A stretch of DNA of 64,000 bases from Drosophila miranda (taxonomy: Eukaryota > Arthropoda > Insecta > Diptera > Drosophilidae). Below the pieces are notes generated by a model. That model searched no databases. It was not told the DNA's origin and saw only the letters and a list, made by a program, of their open reading frames with translations. Both the position numbers and the translations under genes were made by a program. Below, one piece after another: positions 36,316 to 47,300 of the stretch. Each line of letters begins with the position of its first letter. The first letter of the stretch is position 1. The stretch is taken from NCBI RefSeq assembly GCF_003369915.1, contig NC_046677.1:11408001-11472000 (forward strand), written 5' to 3'.

Positions 36316-38457
36316 TCATATTAAATCGCTGGGCGACAACTGGGACTCGCCCTCGGCCAGGTAGATATGCATCGCTTTGTAGAGCAGTGCAATGCCCAAA
36401 TGTTTTCTCTGTTTCATGGTCCAAGACTGAGCAGGTCCGTAGTAATCGCCCCGCTTCAGATTTGTAAGATGACCCAAGCCCATGGCATCTATAATGGAGG
36501 CTTCTCGCGTATACGCATCAATGGGCATTATGTTGTGGAACACATGAAGGCATACCACGCCATTTTCGCTCTGCCAAATCTCCAGTATCCGCTCCAGCTT
36601 CTTGCTGCCAAGTTTGGCATCTCCCGCAGGCGGAGACTTGAACACATCCGGCTGCAGAGTGCGAAATCCTCCCTTTCTTTCTGCCCTCTCTGTTCGTTCC
36701 CGACCATTTTCCCGCTTCTGATTGAGACGCGTGTGCTGACGCATGGCATCGTACAGGTGTGCATAGGGCCGTGAGGATTTGCCCTTTCCCACATAGAAGA
36801 TAGAGTCGAGAAATCGCTGCCAGATGCTGAATTTGTCCAGGAAAGTGCTCTCTCCTGGTAGGTTTCGGGATATCCGCGGATCAATCAGCATGTAGATGAA
36901 GCTTTGTTTGAGGTGGCCCTCTCGCAGGGTTTTCTTGATAACAGGCGCCGTGGCAAAGTGCTCCGATGAGGCCGCTTCTTGTGGCATAAACTCGCTAATT
37001 CGCTCGAAATCCTCCGGCGAACGAAGAGTCCGGTGCAACTCCACCGAATACCTGATCTGGGACTCCTGAGCATGCTTCTGAGCAGCCAGCAAGGCATCCG
37101 TGTTCCTTCTATACTTGATCAATTGTTTGATGTACAGCCTTTTTGTGGTCTTGGTTATGGGACCCACAGGAGCACCCAATTGCGTGAGTTCTCGTCGCAG
37201 AGCATCCGTCTCGTAGTCCAATGGCAGTGTGAGATTTGTGCTGACTGTGCTGTCCAGCTGCTGCTGCTGCTGCTGTTGAGTGACTCGCTCTACAAATCTC
37301 TTGGTTCGGTTCTCATCATTCTGCAGGAACTTTGCTTCGTAGAAGACCAAACCATTCTCATCATCCGTGTGAACATAGGCCTCTTTGATCTGCAGAAAGT
37401 ACTCGTCCGTGGGTCGAGGGGAGTTCACGAGCAGCTCCTCTTCCCCCTTGGCTGTGACAAAACTGTTGTCCGGTTCGGCCTCTATGACCTGCGCCTGGGA
37501 TACCTGCTCCACCAGCTTCTGGAAGACCTGTCGATTTGGCGCTGATGCATCGTCGATCTGCTGCTGCTTCAGCTCCATTTCCATTTCGAGGCTATCCTCC
37601 TCGCGCAGCTTCTTGTGCATGAGCCGCTCGTAGTTGAAGTCATCATGCGCCAGTGCTTCCTCCACTATAGCCTCCACATGCTTGTCATACTTGTGCATCA
37701 GCGATTGACGCGCTCTGGAGCGCTCCACCTTCTCGCGCCAGCTCTCAATGATGGAACGGCGCTTTGGATTATCTGGATCTTCGCGGTATTGGCTTTGAAT
37801 CAGCTGCGTGAGATGGGCCTCCGTGAGGGCGAAGAGATTCACCGATTCCTCGTCCGGCAGTGTGGCACTGTCCGCGATGTCTGGAAACTTGGGCTGCGGC
37901 TTCTGTCGCCTGTGGGTGATGTTAATGTAATAAGGCGACGTCACATCATAGTTGTACTTAAGGATCTGATTGGGCGTGGTGGTGGCGGCCTGGTGATGAG
38001 GCAACTGCAGCCTCAAGCTGTTCTTCTGTTTCTGCTTCTCGCGAAAGATGTGATCCCGCAGCAGCTGCAGCACCTCGAAGTGGCACTCCTCGATGGCATA
38101 GTGCACGGGCAGCTTGTTCTCATCATCCGCCAGATCGACGCGTGCCCCTCGCTGCAGCAGCATCCGCACCAGATCCACTCTCCCATAAATGCTGGCAATA
38201 TGCAGGGCCGTTGTCTGACCATCGCACAAAGCATCCACATCCAAATCAGGGCACTCCAGAAACTTCTCGAGTATGCGGCGTGCCAGCTCCTCGTTCCGCA
38301 TGCCACACACATAGTGGAGCGGTGCCAGGCCCCGGTCGCAGGGCACAATCCCAGCATTTATTAAATTCCTGTCCAACATCGACAAAATGTCCGCCTCGTT
38401 CTCATCTTCCAGGGCGTCGAGAAGGGTGAGTGCGAGGAAATTCGCACGCTGCTCCAT
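36316..38457 (-). CDS. ANKLE1-like ankyrin/LEM-domain GIY-YIG endonuclease
   Basis: A single exon encodes 713 residues. Order of domains: ankyrin repeats (about 45-140; APLHYVCG, TALHIASIYGRVDLVRMLL, LPVHYAIEE), a poorly conserved Glu/Lys-rich middle, a Gln run (near 397), a LEM domain (about 410-450; LRRELTQLGAPVGPITKTTK), and a C-terminal GIY-YIG nuclease (about 515-680). The nuclease signature is visible as FIYMLIDPR, FYVGKGKSSRP, YTREASIID (catalytic Glu) and LTNLKRG. ANKLE1 cuts branched or bridging DNA near cell division in animals; the fly role is inferred. The upstream region has TTTGGCGC (minus strand, about 38665), a possible E2F site. I recall this orthologue as CG8679. Confidence 0.92.
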   Translation of the reverse strand: MEQRANFLALTLLDALEDENEADILSMLDRNLINAGIVPCDRGLAPLHYVCGMRNEELARRILEKFLECPDLDVDALCDGQTTALHIASIYGRVDLVRMLLQRGARVDLADDENKLPVHYAIEECHFEVLQLLRDHIFREKQKQKNSLRLQLPHHQAATTTPNQILKYNYDVTSPYYINITHRRQKPQPKFPDIADSATLPDEESVNLFALTEAHLTQLIQSQYREDPDNPKRRSIIESWREKVERSRARQSLMHKYDKHVEAIVEEALAHDDFNYERLMHKKLREEDSLEMEMELKQQQIDDASAPNRQVFQKLVEQVSQAQVIEAEPDNSFVTAKGEEELLVNSPRPTDEYFLQIKEAYVHTDDENGLVFYEAKFLQNDENRTKRFVERVTQQQQQQQLDSTVSTNLTLPLDYETDALRRELTQLGAPVGPITKTTKRLYIKQLIKYRRNTDALLAAQKHAQESQIRYSVELHRTLRSPEDFERISEFMPQEAASSEHFATAPVIKKTLREGHLKQSFIYMLIDPRISRNLPGESTFLDKFSIWQRFLDSIFYVGKGKSSRPYAHLYDAMRQHTRLNQKRENGRERTERAERKGGFRTLQPDVFKSPPAGDAKLGSKKLERILEIWQSENGVVCLHVFHNIMPIDAYTREASIIDAMGLGHLTNLKRGDYYGPAQSWTMKQRKHLGIALLYKAMHIYLAEGESQLSPSDLI

Positions 38458-41400
38458 TGTAAACGGAAAATTGATTTTTCCCCATTCACACTATCGCTCT
38501 CTCGCTCTCTGTAACTACTCTCGCTTTAAATTGCACCCAATTATTGTTAAATTATCGCTTTTTCAATGTCAGCGCTTTGTTGTTGTTTCCTATGCACTTT
38601 TCAAGGGTTGGAAAGCGCTTCATACGCGTTAGTACATTTTAGTTGGTTATTTTTTAGCACTGATATTGAGCGCCAAATTTGAACCAGAGTTGGACATAAT
38701 TCTTCTCTTGCGTGCTGTTGTGCTTGAATACCAGAGAATTGGCACATTATGTGCTATGTATTTGTATTTAGAGCACGTTTTGGGCGATAAGCTAGGCTAT
38801 ATCTCGCTCTGAGAGCGCAACACGTGCCCGCTCGGGTGATTTTTTCGGGTTTTGTTTTGTTTTTGCCTATCAAAACTAGTTTCCCGCCAAAGGCGTAGCC
38901 GTCATCGTAGTTGCTAAAATGGGGACCAAGGTTGCGTCTGGCCTTGTTGTGGGCCCCCGCCACTACCCCCCTGGCATACCTCTGAGCAATGCGATAGCGT
39001 TAAGGTCTTAGCTGTTGTTTATTTGTTGTTTTCGCGATCTTTTCTTGTTGTTTACTAACAATCACAATGATTAACCGAAAAAATATGTACATATGTACAT
39101 ATCATATTTGTTTATATATTTAACAATGACGCATCATTAAGAAAAAAAATTCAAGTTAAAAGAGCTTAATGGGAAGCCATAAAAATCTGTAGCTGTCAGC
39201 AGTCAAAGGTGGATTACAGTTCATTCGCATTTAAAAAAAAAAAAAGAATCAAAAACCTGAACAAAATGGAAAATGCAATCAAATGAACACAGAACAACAA
39301 AAATATTGACTACCTCCCGACTTTGCAGCTGCCACAAACAATAAACAAGGCACTGTTACATCACGTGTTTTTAGCGTACAGAGCGTAGAGTTATCAGTTG
39401 TCTACATCTAGCAAAATGTATGCCTCTAGAAAGAGGCTGTAATGAGTTCTATGAGAAGTTTGTAACGCAGAGGGGAAGGCAATTTACACAGACATTTTAT
39501 TTAGCTGTACTTATGGCCATACGACATTAGACTTTGATAACTAACTGCAAAGAGAGATGGCTTTATGGGAAAAGCATGCACTGAGAGCGAGAGGAATGTG
39601 TGCAGTTGAGCTGCAGCAGAATGACCAAATTTTTATGGCTTTTGTCACAAATAGAGCATCTGTTCTTTGACTAATAGCCGGGAGACGTGTGTGGAGACGG
39701 CTACGAAAAATTATTTTGCGTTTTGTCTCTCATGCACAAAGGGTATCAGTGCATTCGTTCCCCTTAGATTTTGAATGTTTCCCCTTGAACTTGTGGTTGA
39801 AACAAAAGTCAAAGGAAGTGCCCGCTCGATTGCAATTGTATTTTCTATTTTTATTTGATTTACTTTTTTCTATAGCGGTACATTCACCCTCGCCCAGGGG
39901 CACGAAGCTAATTGATTTGCTTCTGATTAGAAAGCGCTGAGCTTGCTGTCTCTTTCTTGTCTACCGCCTAGAGTGCCTTTGTTCCCCGGTTTATGACGCG
40001 CATCGCATCGCATCCATTGCTGGCCTTGTTTTTATTGTTGCAATTTCGCTTTGAGTGTGTGCTTTTTTTTGCATTTTCGCCATAAGTGGAAATATTGATT
40101 GCTGTTGTTCTTTGCATTCTCTGCTTTCTGCTTTTGGGTGCGTCGTTGGCGCAATGTGTGGAGGGGAGGCAGATGGACAAACGGAAATTAAAAGCAAAAA
40201 CAGAGCAAAAATCTTGAACGAAATCAAAGTAGTTGTCCAGAACTAACGGCATTTCAAAACGAAACGAAACCCGAATGGTTGCTCTAAACTAACGGCACTA
40301 AAATACAGGTGTACAGAGGTGAATATGTATGTATGCATGTGTGCGTGAATTATTCTAATGACATCAGCTGAGCGAAAATAATCGCAGTGAGTGCTAAAAA
40401 CTGGTTAATTAAGCTTGCCAGACGATACACAAAGATTTGTGAGGCTGTATGCATTATTTATAAGGCAATGCGAGACATCAGCTGTTGCGCATTTATGGGG
40501 TATAGGTGAATATGTGCCATTGTGTATGGCTGTACCTGTGTGTGTTTGTTTCGTACACTAAGCAACCAAATTGGAGAGTACAGAGTTTCACGCTGGAGAA
40601 TCTTTAGTTCAAAACTTTTCCCTGTTTTGTTGTTTAGTGCAATGTGCCCTTCCCTCCTCGTCACACTTCATGCTTTAACTGTATTTCATAATATGCATGT
40701 CGTTCTTATTAGAACTGCTTGTTTGCATGTTCCAATAAACTACAAACACAAATGCAAATTACGCCCGCACACGCTAAAATAAATAAAGAATGACATACAC
40801 ATATACACAGATATCAGAGCAGTTACAGTTGAGCTATTAACGCTCGTATGACACTCACTAAATCATAGATTTATGTTGAAACGTTATTCAAATATTTTTT
40901 TCAATTTCAGTAAAAATGTGTAGTGTAATATGGTAACCACTTTAATAAAATCACTAGTTCACCAAAAACTAGTCCAGTAGCTTCAGTAAGTGTCATACAA
41001 AGACATCAATTGCACCGTCCCCCTCTATACTAACATCCCCCGCTCACACGAGCAGCTGTGTTTTGCCTTGGTGCCTTTTTTTTCGATTTTTATATCTAAA
41101 TAGCTGTTTGTATTTTGTTTCTCTTATTTTTTCGCCATAGTGACCTTCTTTCTTGCAGCCCCAAGGCTTTTTGTCTTGTCAGATGGTAATTTATTATAAT
41201 AACTTACGTAAAGTCCTGATTGAAATTCATTTGATATGTGGCCATCGTTGTTGCTGATTCTTCCCTTTGCTGATTATATATCTCTATCTGTATCTGTATA
41301 TCTCTCTGGTTTTTTGGGGATACAACACTTTCACTGGAGCTTATTATGTCCAGATTTATTGCACTTTCTCACCAGCGGAAATACACGAAAAAACACACAC

Positions 41401-41894
41401 ACAATGACCAGTACGCAGGCAGATGGAACTGCGTAGTGTTTCGGATTTGATTTTTTAGCAATTAAATTCGTTTTCTGGTGGCGTTGTCTTCGTTTGTCTT
41501 TACAGCGACTGCTGTTTTTTTTTTCTATCAACAAATCAACAAACACACACACATTATTGGGGCTGCTAACTCTCTGCACGATTTAAACAATGGTGCATTG
41601 GACAAGAGGGTGAGTAAAAAATACTAGAAAATACTCAAAAATACTACACTAAATATAAAAGTATGCAAGGTGTGTAAGCTAGACATGGTGTCAAAACGGC
41701 AAGCAAATTCACCCTAAGATTTATAGCCCCTCCATTGGCGCCAAATTGGAATTGTTTCAAAGTGAATGAGTGACAATGATATAATTGCTAGCTAGTGGAA
41801 TAAATGATATGGATTGATGAAATTTATTAACTATACCATTATACACCGATATACCGGAAATATACCTTCAATAAAGCAAAATATATTATATACC
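38458..41894. other. intergenic region
   Basis: It begins with the promoter side of the ANKLE1-like gene. The rest has short simple repeats and AT-rich blocks. No coding region is supported. Confidence 0.6.
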
Positions 41895-42480
41895 CCAAAA
41901 AATTTGACGACCCCTATATAACAAAGACTCTCTATACCTCGCTTGTTCGTCCGATCTTAGAATACGGCTCCTGTGTATGGTGCCCTCAGTACAAAGTACA
42001 CCAGGATCGTATAGAATCAGTACAGAAAAACTTTTTACTCTTTGCTCTGCGGGGCCTTAACTGGGATGCGGGTGTAAGACTCCCATCTTACTCTAGTAGA
42101 CTACTATTAGTAAACCTCCCATCCTTAGTTAACCGTAGAAAAATGCTTGGTGTGATATTTATGCACAACTTGATCAGGGGTGACATAGACAGCCCTGATC
42201 TGTTGAGCCGCATAAACTTCACGATTCCTATTAGACTGACTAGAAATTTTATACCGTTGTTCCTTCCACTTTGTAGATCGAATTATTCCTTGCATGAACC
42301 GTTTAGGGTCTTATGCTCGGATTATAATTCCCTCTACCATATTATATCCACCACTAATTCTTTTCCTCTTATTAAATTATTAATCCTTACACACCTTTCT
42401 ATTAATTAGTAACTGTAGTGGTATTTGTACTTTGATTGCATGCTTAGTTTCTTAGTAAGTTTAGTACTAATTTTCCTCGA
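41895..42480 (+). mobile_element. 5'-truncated non-LTR retrotransposon (jockey/CR1-like reverse transcriptase end)
   Basis: From about 41896 to the stop at 42409 the frame reads as the C-terminal end of a non-LTR reverse transcriptase. It includes KTLYTSLVRPILEYGS, then VWCPQY, RIESVQKNFLLFALRGL, RRKMLGVIF and DSPDLLSRINF. The 170-residue frame is open with no internal stop, so the insertion is probably young. The catalytic YADD region is absent, showing 5' truncation. The 3' UTR runs on to about 42480; I see no clear poly(A) tail or target duplication. Confidence 0.8.
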
Positions 42481-42529
42481 ATGTTAGTCTAATAGCTATC
42501 TTTCTTGCATGTTCGCGTTTGGTTCGGCT

Positions 42530-42605
42530 ACGCACCGCGCGTCATGCGGCAGCGCCCCTCGGTCGGTTGGGCGGGAGGAGGGCTGCGTTTTGCCTGGGAT
42601 CCGCG
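42530..42605 (-). repeat. GC-rich dispersed repeat, third copy
   Basis: The reverse complement holds GGATCCCAGG, then CGACCGAGGGGCGCTGCC and GCATGACGC. It matches both copies near 26.75 and 26.95 kb and joins their separate flanks, so it is the fullest of the three. Confidence 0.6.
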
Positions 42606-42848
42606 CGTAACAGCCTTCTGCTGGTGTCACACGGGCCACTTGACGGTGCAGTAACTGCATCGCCTCTTGAAAGATGCAGTCATTGCATGTCAACGTCCAC
42701 ACAAAAACACGAACATTATTGGAGCTGGCTATCTTTGCAGACCTGCCAACTTTCGTATTTATTTGTGCTGCCACCAGGCAGCATCGTTTGTGGCAGCGCT
42801 GGCATCTTTGAATCGGTTATTGAACCGGTAGCAACAATGAGACTCATT

Positions 42849-43327
42849 TAGTGTTGGGAAAACATTACTCATTTTGGTGAGCATGTTCACTTGTTCTTTT
42901 TTAGTAGGTGAGATTTTGACAAAAATAAAATACGTTACATTTCAATTTTAACCAAACATTTATAACTAAAAAAAAAATTGCAATGATTCCAAATTTCACT
43001 ATACTTTCGAAGTATCGACTATACTTCGAATTAGCGACATACTGAATTTTCAAAAGAATAAACAGTTTTGCCGGTAATACAAAAAGTGTGAAGTAAAAGC
43101 AAATATGAGTAACAACTGCCAGAACGCAAAATGCCCTATGAGGAGCAAAATTGCTCAAAAAGTGAGTAGAGAACAAGTGAGCAAAAATGAACAAGTGAAC
43201 AACAAAGAACAAGTGAGCAAAAAAGAACAAGTGAACAAAAAATAACAGTTTGGAAGGACCATGTTCAGTTGCTCACTTAAGTGAACAACTCTTTTTTATT
43301 CACTCACTCATGAGCAACACAACACTA
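42849..43327. mobile_element. hAT-type MITE, 479 bp
   Basis: The element starts TAGTGTTGGG and ends CAACACTA, so it has 8-bp perfect (9 of 10) terminal inverted repeats of the hAT pattern. It is flanked on both sides by the identical 8 bp GACTCATT (42841-42848 and 43328-43335), the target-site length of hAT transposons. The inside has no transposase. It contains about four tandem GAACAAGTGAGCAAAAA-like units (43165-43245) and inverted GTTCAC/GTGAAC words near both ends, which could be subterminal transposase sites. Confidence 0.9.
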
Positions 43328-43752
43328 GACTCATTCCATATACACTTACTTTTCAATCGTTTTACTTACGTTTTTTAATTCAATTTTTTGTTGACCTTTT
43401 AGTTTAGACCTTATTTTAGACACAATTCAATAAATAGGATTACTTAAAATAAGCTTATCGATAAACTCTACGAAAATTATGAATCTTGAAGAACTTTAGC
43501 GCAGTTCAGGTGAAAGATGCCGTGATCTTTTGCTTAAGTAAAGATAATGGATAGGATGAACCTACAAGAGTAATAACTATTATTATTATTTTTATCATTT
43601 TCAGCGGCTTAACTCAAGTTGTTATCCAGTTTAAATAGATGGGAATTTAAGTGGGCTAAGTTCAGTTTTTCATGGGTATATTTAAGGTATTTTTTGAAAA
43701 TGAGACCGTACATTTCGGTATATTTCTGAGGTAAATTTGATTGCTAAGTCGG

Positions 43753-43763
43753 CGGTCACACTG
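43753..43763 (+). promoter_or_regulatory. core promoter Motif 1 (upstream copy)
   Basis: CGGTCACACTG matches the Drosophila Motif 1/M1BP word exactly. It lies 314 bp above the copy nearest Rsf-1 and may mark an alternative start. Confidence 0.6.
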
Positions 43764-44066
43764 TTAAAGAGTTTGCGACCGAATCAATCTATTAAATTTC
43801 ATTTTTAACGTCATATAGAAATCAAATAAAAGCAAGTATTAAGAATAGGCCAGTTAAGTAGAAAATTAATTCATCAATCGTATAAAATTATGTGCGCATG
43901 GCTAAATGTTCTATATATCTAGTAATATTCCACGGAATATCAAAAACGAGGAATAAGTATAATAGAACTTGAACTCGTCAGTATATTTATGGCATATTTT
44001 TAAAATTAAACGCTATATTTTGCTATATTTCTGAGGGTCGGACAGTATATTTTGTCGATAAGTCCG

Positions 44067-44077
44067 CGGTCACACTG
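44067..44077 (+). promoter_or_regulatory. core promoter Motif 1 of Rsf-1
   Basis: CGGTCACACTG with several Motif 6-like GTATATTT words just upstream. It lies 250 bp before the Rsf-1 start codon, as expected for a housekeeping-type TATA-less promoter. Confidence 0.8.
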
Positions 44078-44326
44078 TTGAAGAGCGACCGAATTGTTTT
44101 CTTTTGTTTTAAAGCACGAATTTAATATGTAAAACGACAAATTTGGATTCACAAATATGACAAATTGATGCAATACAGTGATGTGCAATAAAAACGCTTA
44201 AAACTTAGACAAATGCCATGTTATTTTAGTGTAAATAATTCGATTTTATCCGTGTAGTATATACCCAAAGATTTCTTTCGTGTGCTACAAGAAATTTTCT
44301 CGGCCCGTTTCGGGGACGCATGAAAA

Positions 44327-47300
44327 ATGGCGGCGTCCTCAGCTACGGCTGCAGCGGCGACCACAATACCAACAGAGGCAATAACAGAGGAATGTAAAGA
44401 TGAGGATGCCCTGAGCACTACACTGCATTCATGTGCGAATGATCCCGACTTTGCAGTAATTTGTGCGTTTTTGCAAAAATTCGCCAAAGATTTGGGCCTG
44501 ATTTTGCCGAATTTTAAGCATTTGCAGGAGTGGTTGACAAACAACGATGAAGGTGAGTGCAAGTGTGTGAGTGAGTGTCAAGTGCTATGTGTGTTTGTGA
44601 GAGAGAACGAGAGCGGAATTGAATCAGTGTTTTTGCTTCTACAAATTAAATTTAACAAAAGGAAAAACTATTTATTAGTCAAGTTATATAAAAGCTGAAT
44701 AAATTTGAGGTGGTTTTTCATGAGAAATGTGTGTGTTTTCCATAATTTGTAATTGCTTGGGAAATTCCAGCTAATTTTTGCTCTCTCTTTTGACAACACT
44801 CATTGAAAGAGAGAGCTGTAATGCGTGTGTTTGTGTAGTAATTGCATTAGTAAAGCAGTAAGAGCGAGATCGCGGTGAAGTAAGTGCATTAGTAAAACAG
44901 AGAGTGAGAGAGAGAGAGGTGAGAACAGTAAAAGAGAGCGAGCTGCAGTGTTGCATTTGTGAATGAACGAGAAATCGTTGCAGAGTTGCAAAAACAAATA
45001 AGAGAATTTAATGAATAATAAATAATACATTTGTAATCATATTAAAGTTCCTGAACTGAAGGATTTGCATATCAAACTCCTGCGAAAGACCCGCAAAACG
45101 GTGCACGAGAAGAGCTGGGAATCGGCGCTCAGTAAATTCTGTTTCGGATATTCCCTCCAAGATGCCTGGGAAATCGAACGTTTTGGCTATAAAAACTCCA
45201 GCCTAAAAGTCAAACTAAGGATATTTCGGGTAAGATCAATCGCCACCCCTTAATATACCATATATCTAACATTTTTTACCAATTTTAGGAACTCCTGGAG
45301 AGCCAATTCGAGCGCAATGTTAAATTTCGTGCCCACATACTCACGCAGAATTCCAATACCCTGCGATCGGAGCCTATTGGTCGTGATCGACTGGGTCATG
45401 CCTACTGGTTGACCCAGGATGATGACTGCAATCTGCGCATCTATCAGGAGCATCTGGATGAGGAGATCTGGCAGGTGGTGGCCACCAATAGGGATGAATT
45501 TGTTAATCTAATAGCCAGGCTGCGTGGCAATGAGGTGGTGCTGCCGTCCAAGGATATTGGCGAAGCGGATGAGGACACAAGCAGCAGTAATAGTTGCCCT
45601 GCCAAGCCCCCACCACCCGAGGAGAAGGAAGAAGAGGACGACGATGAAGGCGAGGGAGAGGAAGAGGACGAGGAGCAGGCGAAGCCACAAATCAAGGAGG
45701 AGCCAGCGAAATTGGTGCCCAATTTGAAGATCAAACTGCGCTCTCCCGATCAAGACGAACAAAAGGCCAAAAGGGTCAAGGTAAGTATATTAGATAGTGC
45801 CTTGAATCGGCAGTACCTTATTCTATGTTCGTTTTGTTTTTCAGCCACTGCTCATCACACAGACAAAACTGGGAGGCAGCTGCTCACCCGCTCCTGCCAA
45901 GAAACGTTCCATTGAGGATGTGGAGCGCAGTCCCACAGAATCGCTGGAGGAGCAACAAAAGAAACATCGGCCCACATTGTTGGACACCAAACGTATCAAG
46001 AAACCAAGCCGCTACGAAAGCACAAAGGATGAAAACGATGCCGAATCGGGCGAAGAGGAGGAAGATGAGGACTCAGAACTGGATGAGGCCGAAGAAGAGG
46101 AGGGCAGTGGAGATGATGATGATGATGACGATATCGACAGTGCGGCAGCGGATATCGAAGAGGATGACGAAGAAGAAGACGAGGACGAGGACGACGTGGG
46201 CGAAGCCATTGAAGAGCCCACCATGACGGTGAGCGGCCAGGGATCAGGCAGCGACTGTGATGCCACTCCCTACCCGAACGATGGCATTTTCCTAAACAAT
46301 TTCGATCAGGAAACGGACGACAATGTACTGGAGCTGAGTGAAGCCATCGAGGAGGCTGTCATCCATGTCATGGGCGTGGGCAGTGGCGCCGAGTGTCTCG
46401 TGGGAAATGGCAAAAACGAAGCTCCTGCGGAAGATCCAGCGGCGGCGACAGCGGCGGCCCCACCAACGCATTCTGAGCCAAAGGCCACATTTTTTTTCGG
46501 TGAACCCGGCTGCCTGAAGCTGAGTCCCATTAAGCAAACACCAAAGCAGGAAGCGAAACGAAGCATTTTCGATTTTCTAAACGAGGAGAAGACCAACGGG
46601 GAGAGAGAAGGCACCAGCACCAGAGAGGGAACACCACCACGCAACGGCAGTGACCGAAAGGAGGAGCCCCAAACCGCAGAGGAGGCAGCAGCCAAAACGG
46701 ACAACGAAACAAAGGAAATCTCAGAAGAAGCTGGGGATGAAGAGCCCCAGGAAGCAGCGAGCACAGAACAGCCAGACTACAAGATCAAAGTGATTGAAAC
46801 GAATGAGAAAATCTCCAAAGCAATCGAAGAAAATGCAACAACACTAAAAGATGACATTAAAGAAAGCAAAGCGAATAATACAAATGAAAAAGAGTTGGAA
46901 AATCACTCGGAAAATGAGTCAACTCCAGAGAAAGAAGCTTCGGCATGCAGCAAAGGGTCTGTGGAAGTCATTAAGAGTCCTAAAGGCAGCTCAAACGCTA
47001 ATGAAGCCAAGGAAACTCAACCTGAAGCAATTGTTAACGATAATGGGCCAGTTCCAACAGAAATTGAAGTCTCCAAAGTCGTTAAACCCTTAATAACTGA
47101 TAAGGAATCGGCTAAAAGCAGTTTAGAATTGGCCAAAATCTGTGTTGAAAAGGTTAAAAGCAGCCCTGAAAAGATTCAAAGCAGTGCTGAATCGGCTAAA
47201 AGCAGCCCTGAAACTGTGAAAAGCAGTTCTGAAGCTATTAAAAGCTGTGCAAACGCTGTTTTGAATAAAACGGAACAAAGCAATGCAAAACAAACCGAAA

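Larger units (their letters stand above)
43392..44080 (+). repeat. duplicated promoter-type block upstream of Rsf-1
   Basis: Two related units end in Motif 1: A (about 43672-43780) and B (about 43853-44095). Both have several GTATATTT (Motif 6) words, TATATTTCTGAGG, a GTC..GCGGTCACACTGTT core and a GCGACCGAA tail. B and the short left part (43392-43440) together align with 63490-63790 at the other end of the window. Confidence 0.75.

Noticed and set aside
37615-38364. Plus-strand frame of 249 codons opposite the ANKLE1-like gene
   Set aside because: Antisense shadow; the minus-strand frame carries ankyrin, LEM and GIY-YIG motifs.
42901-43230. Minus-strand 109-codon Phe-rich frame
   Set aside because: It is the translation of the tandem repeats inside the hAT MITE.
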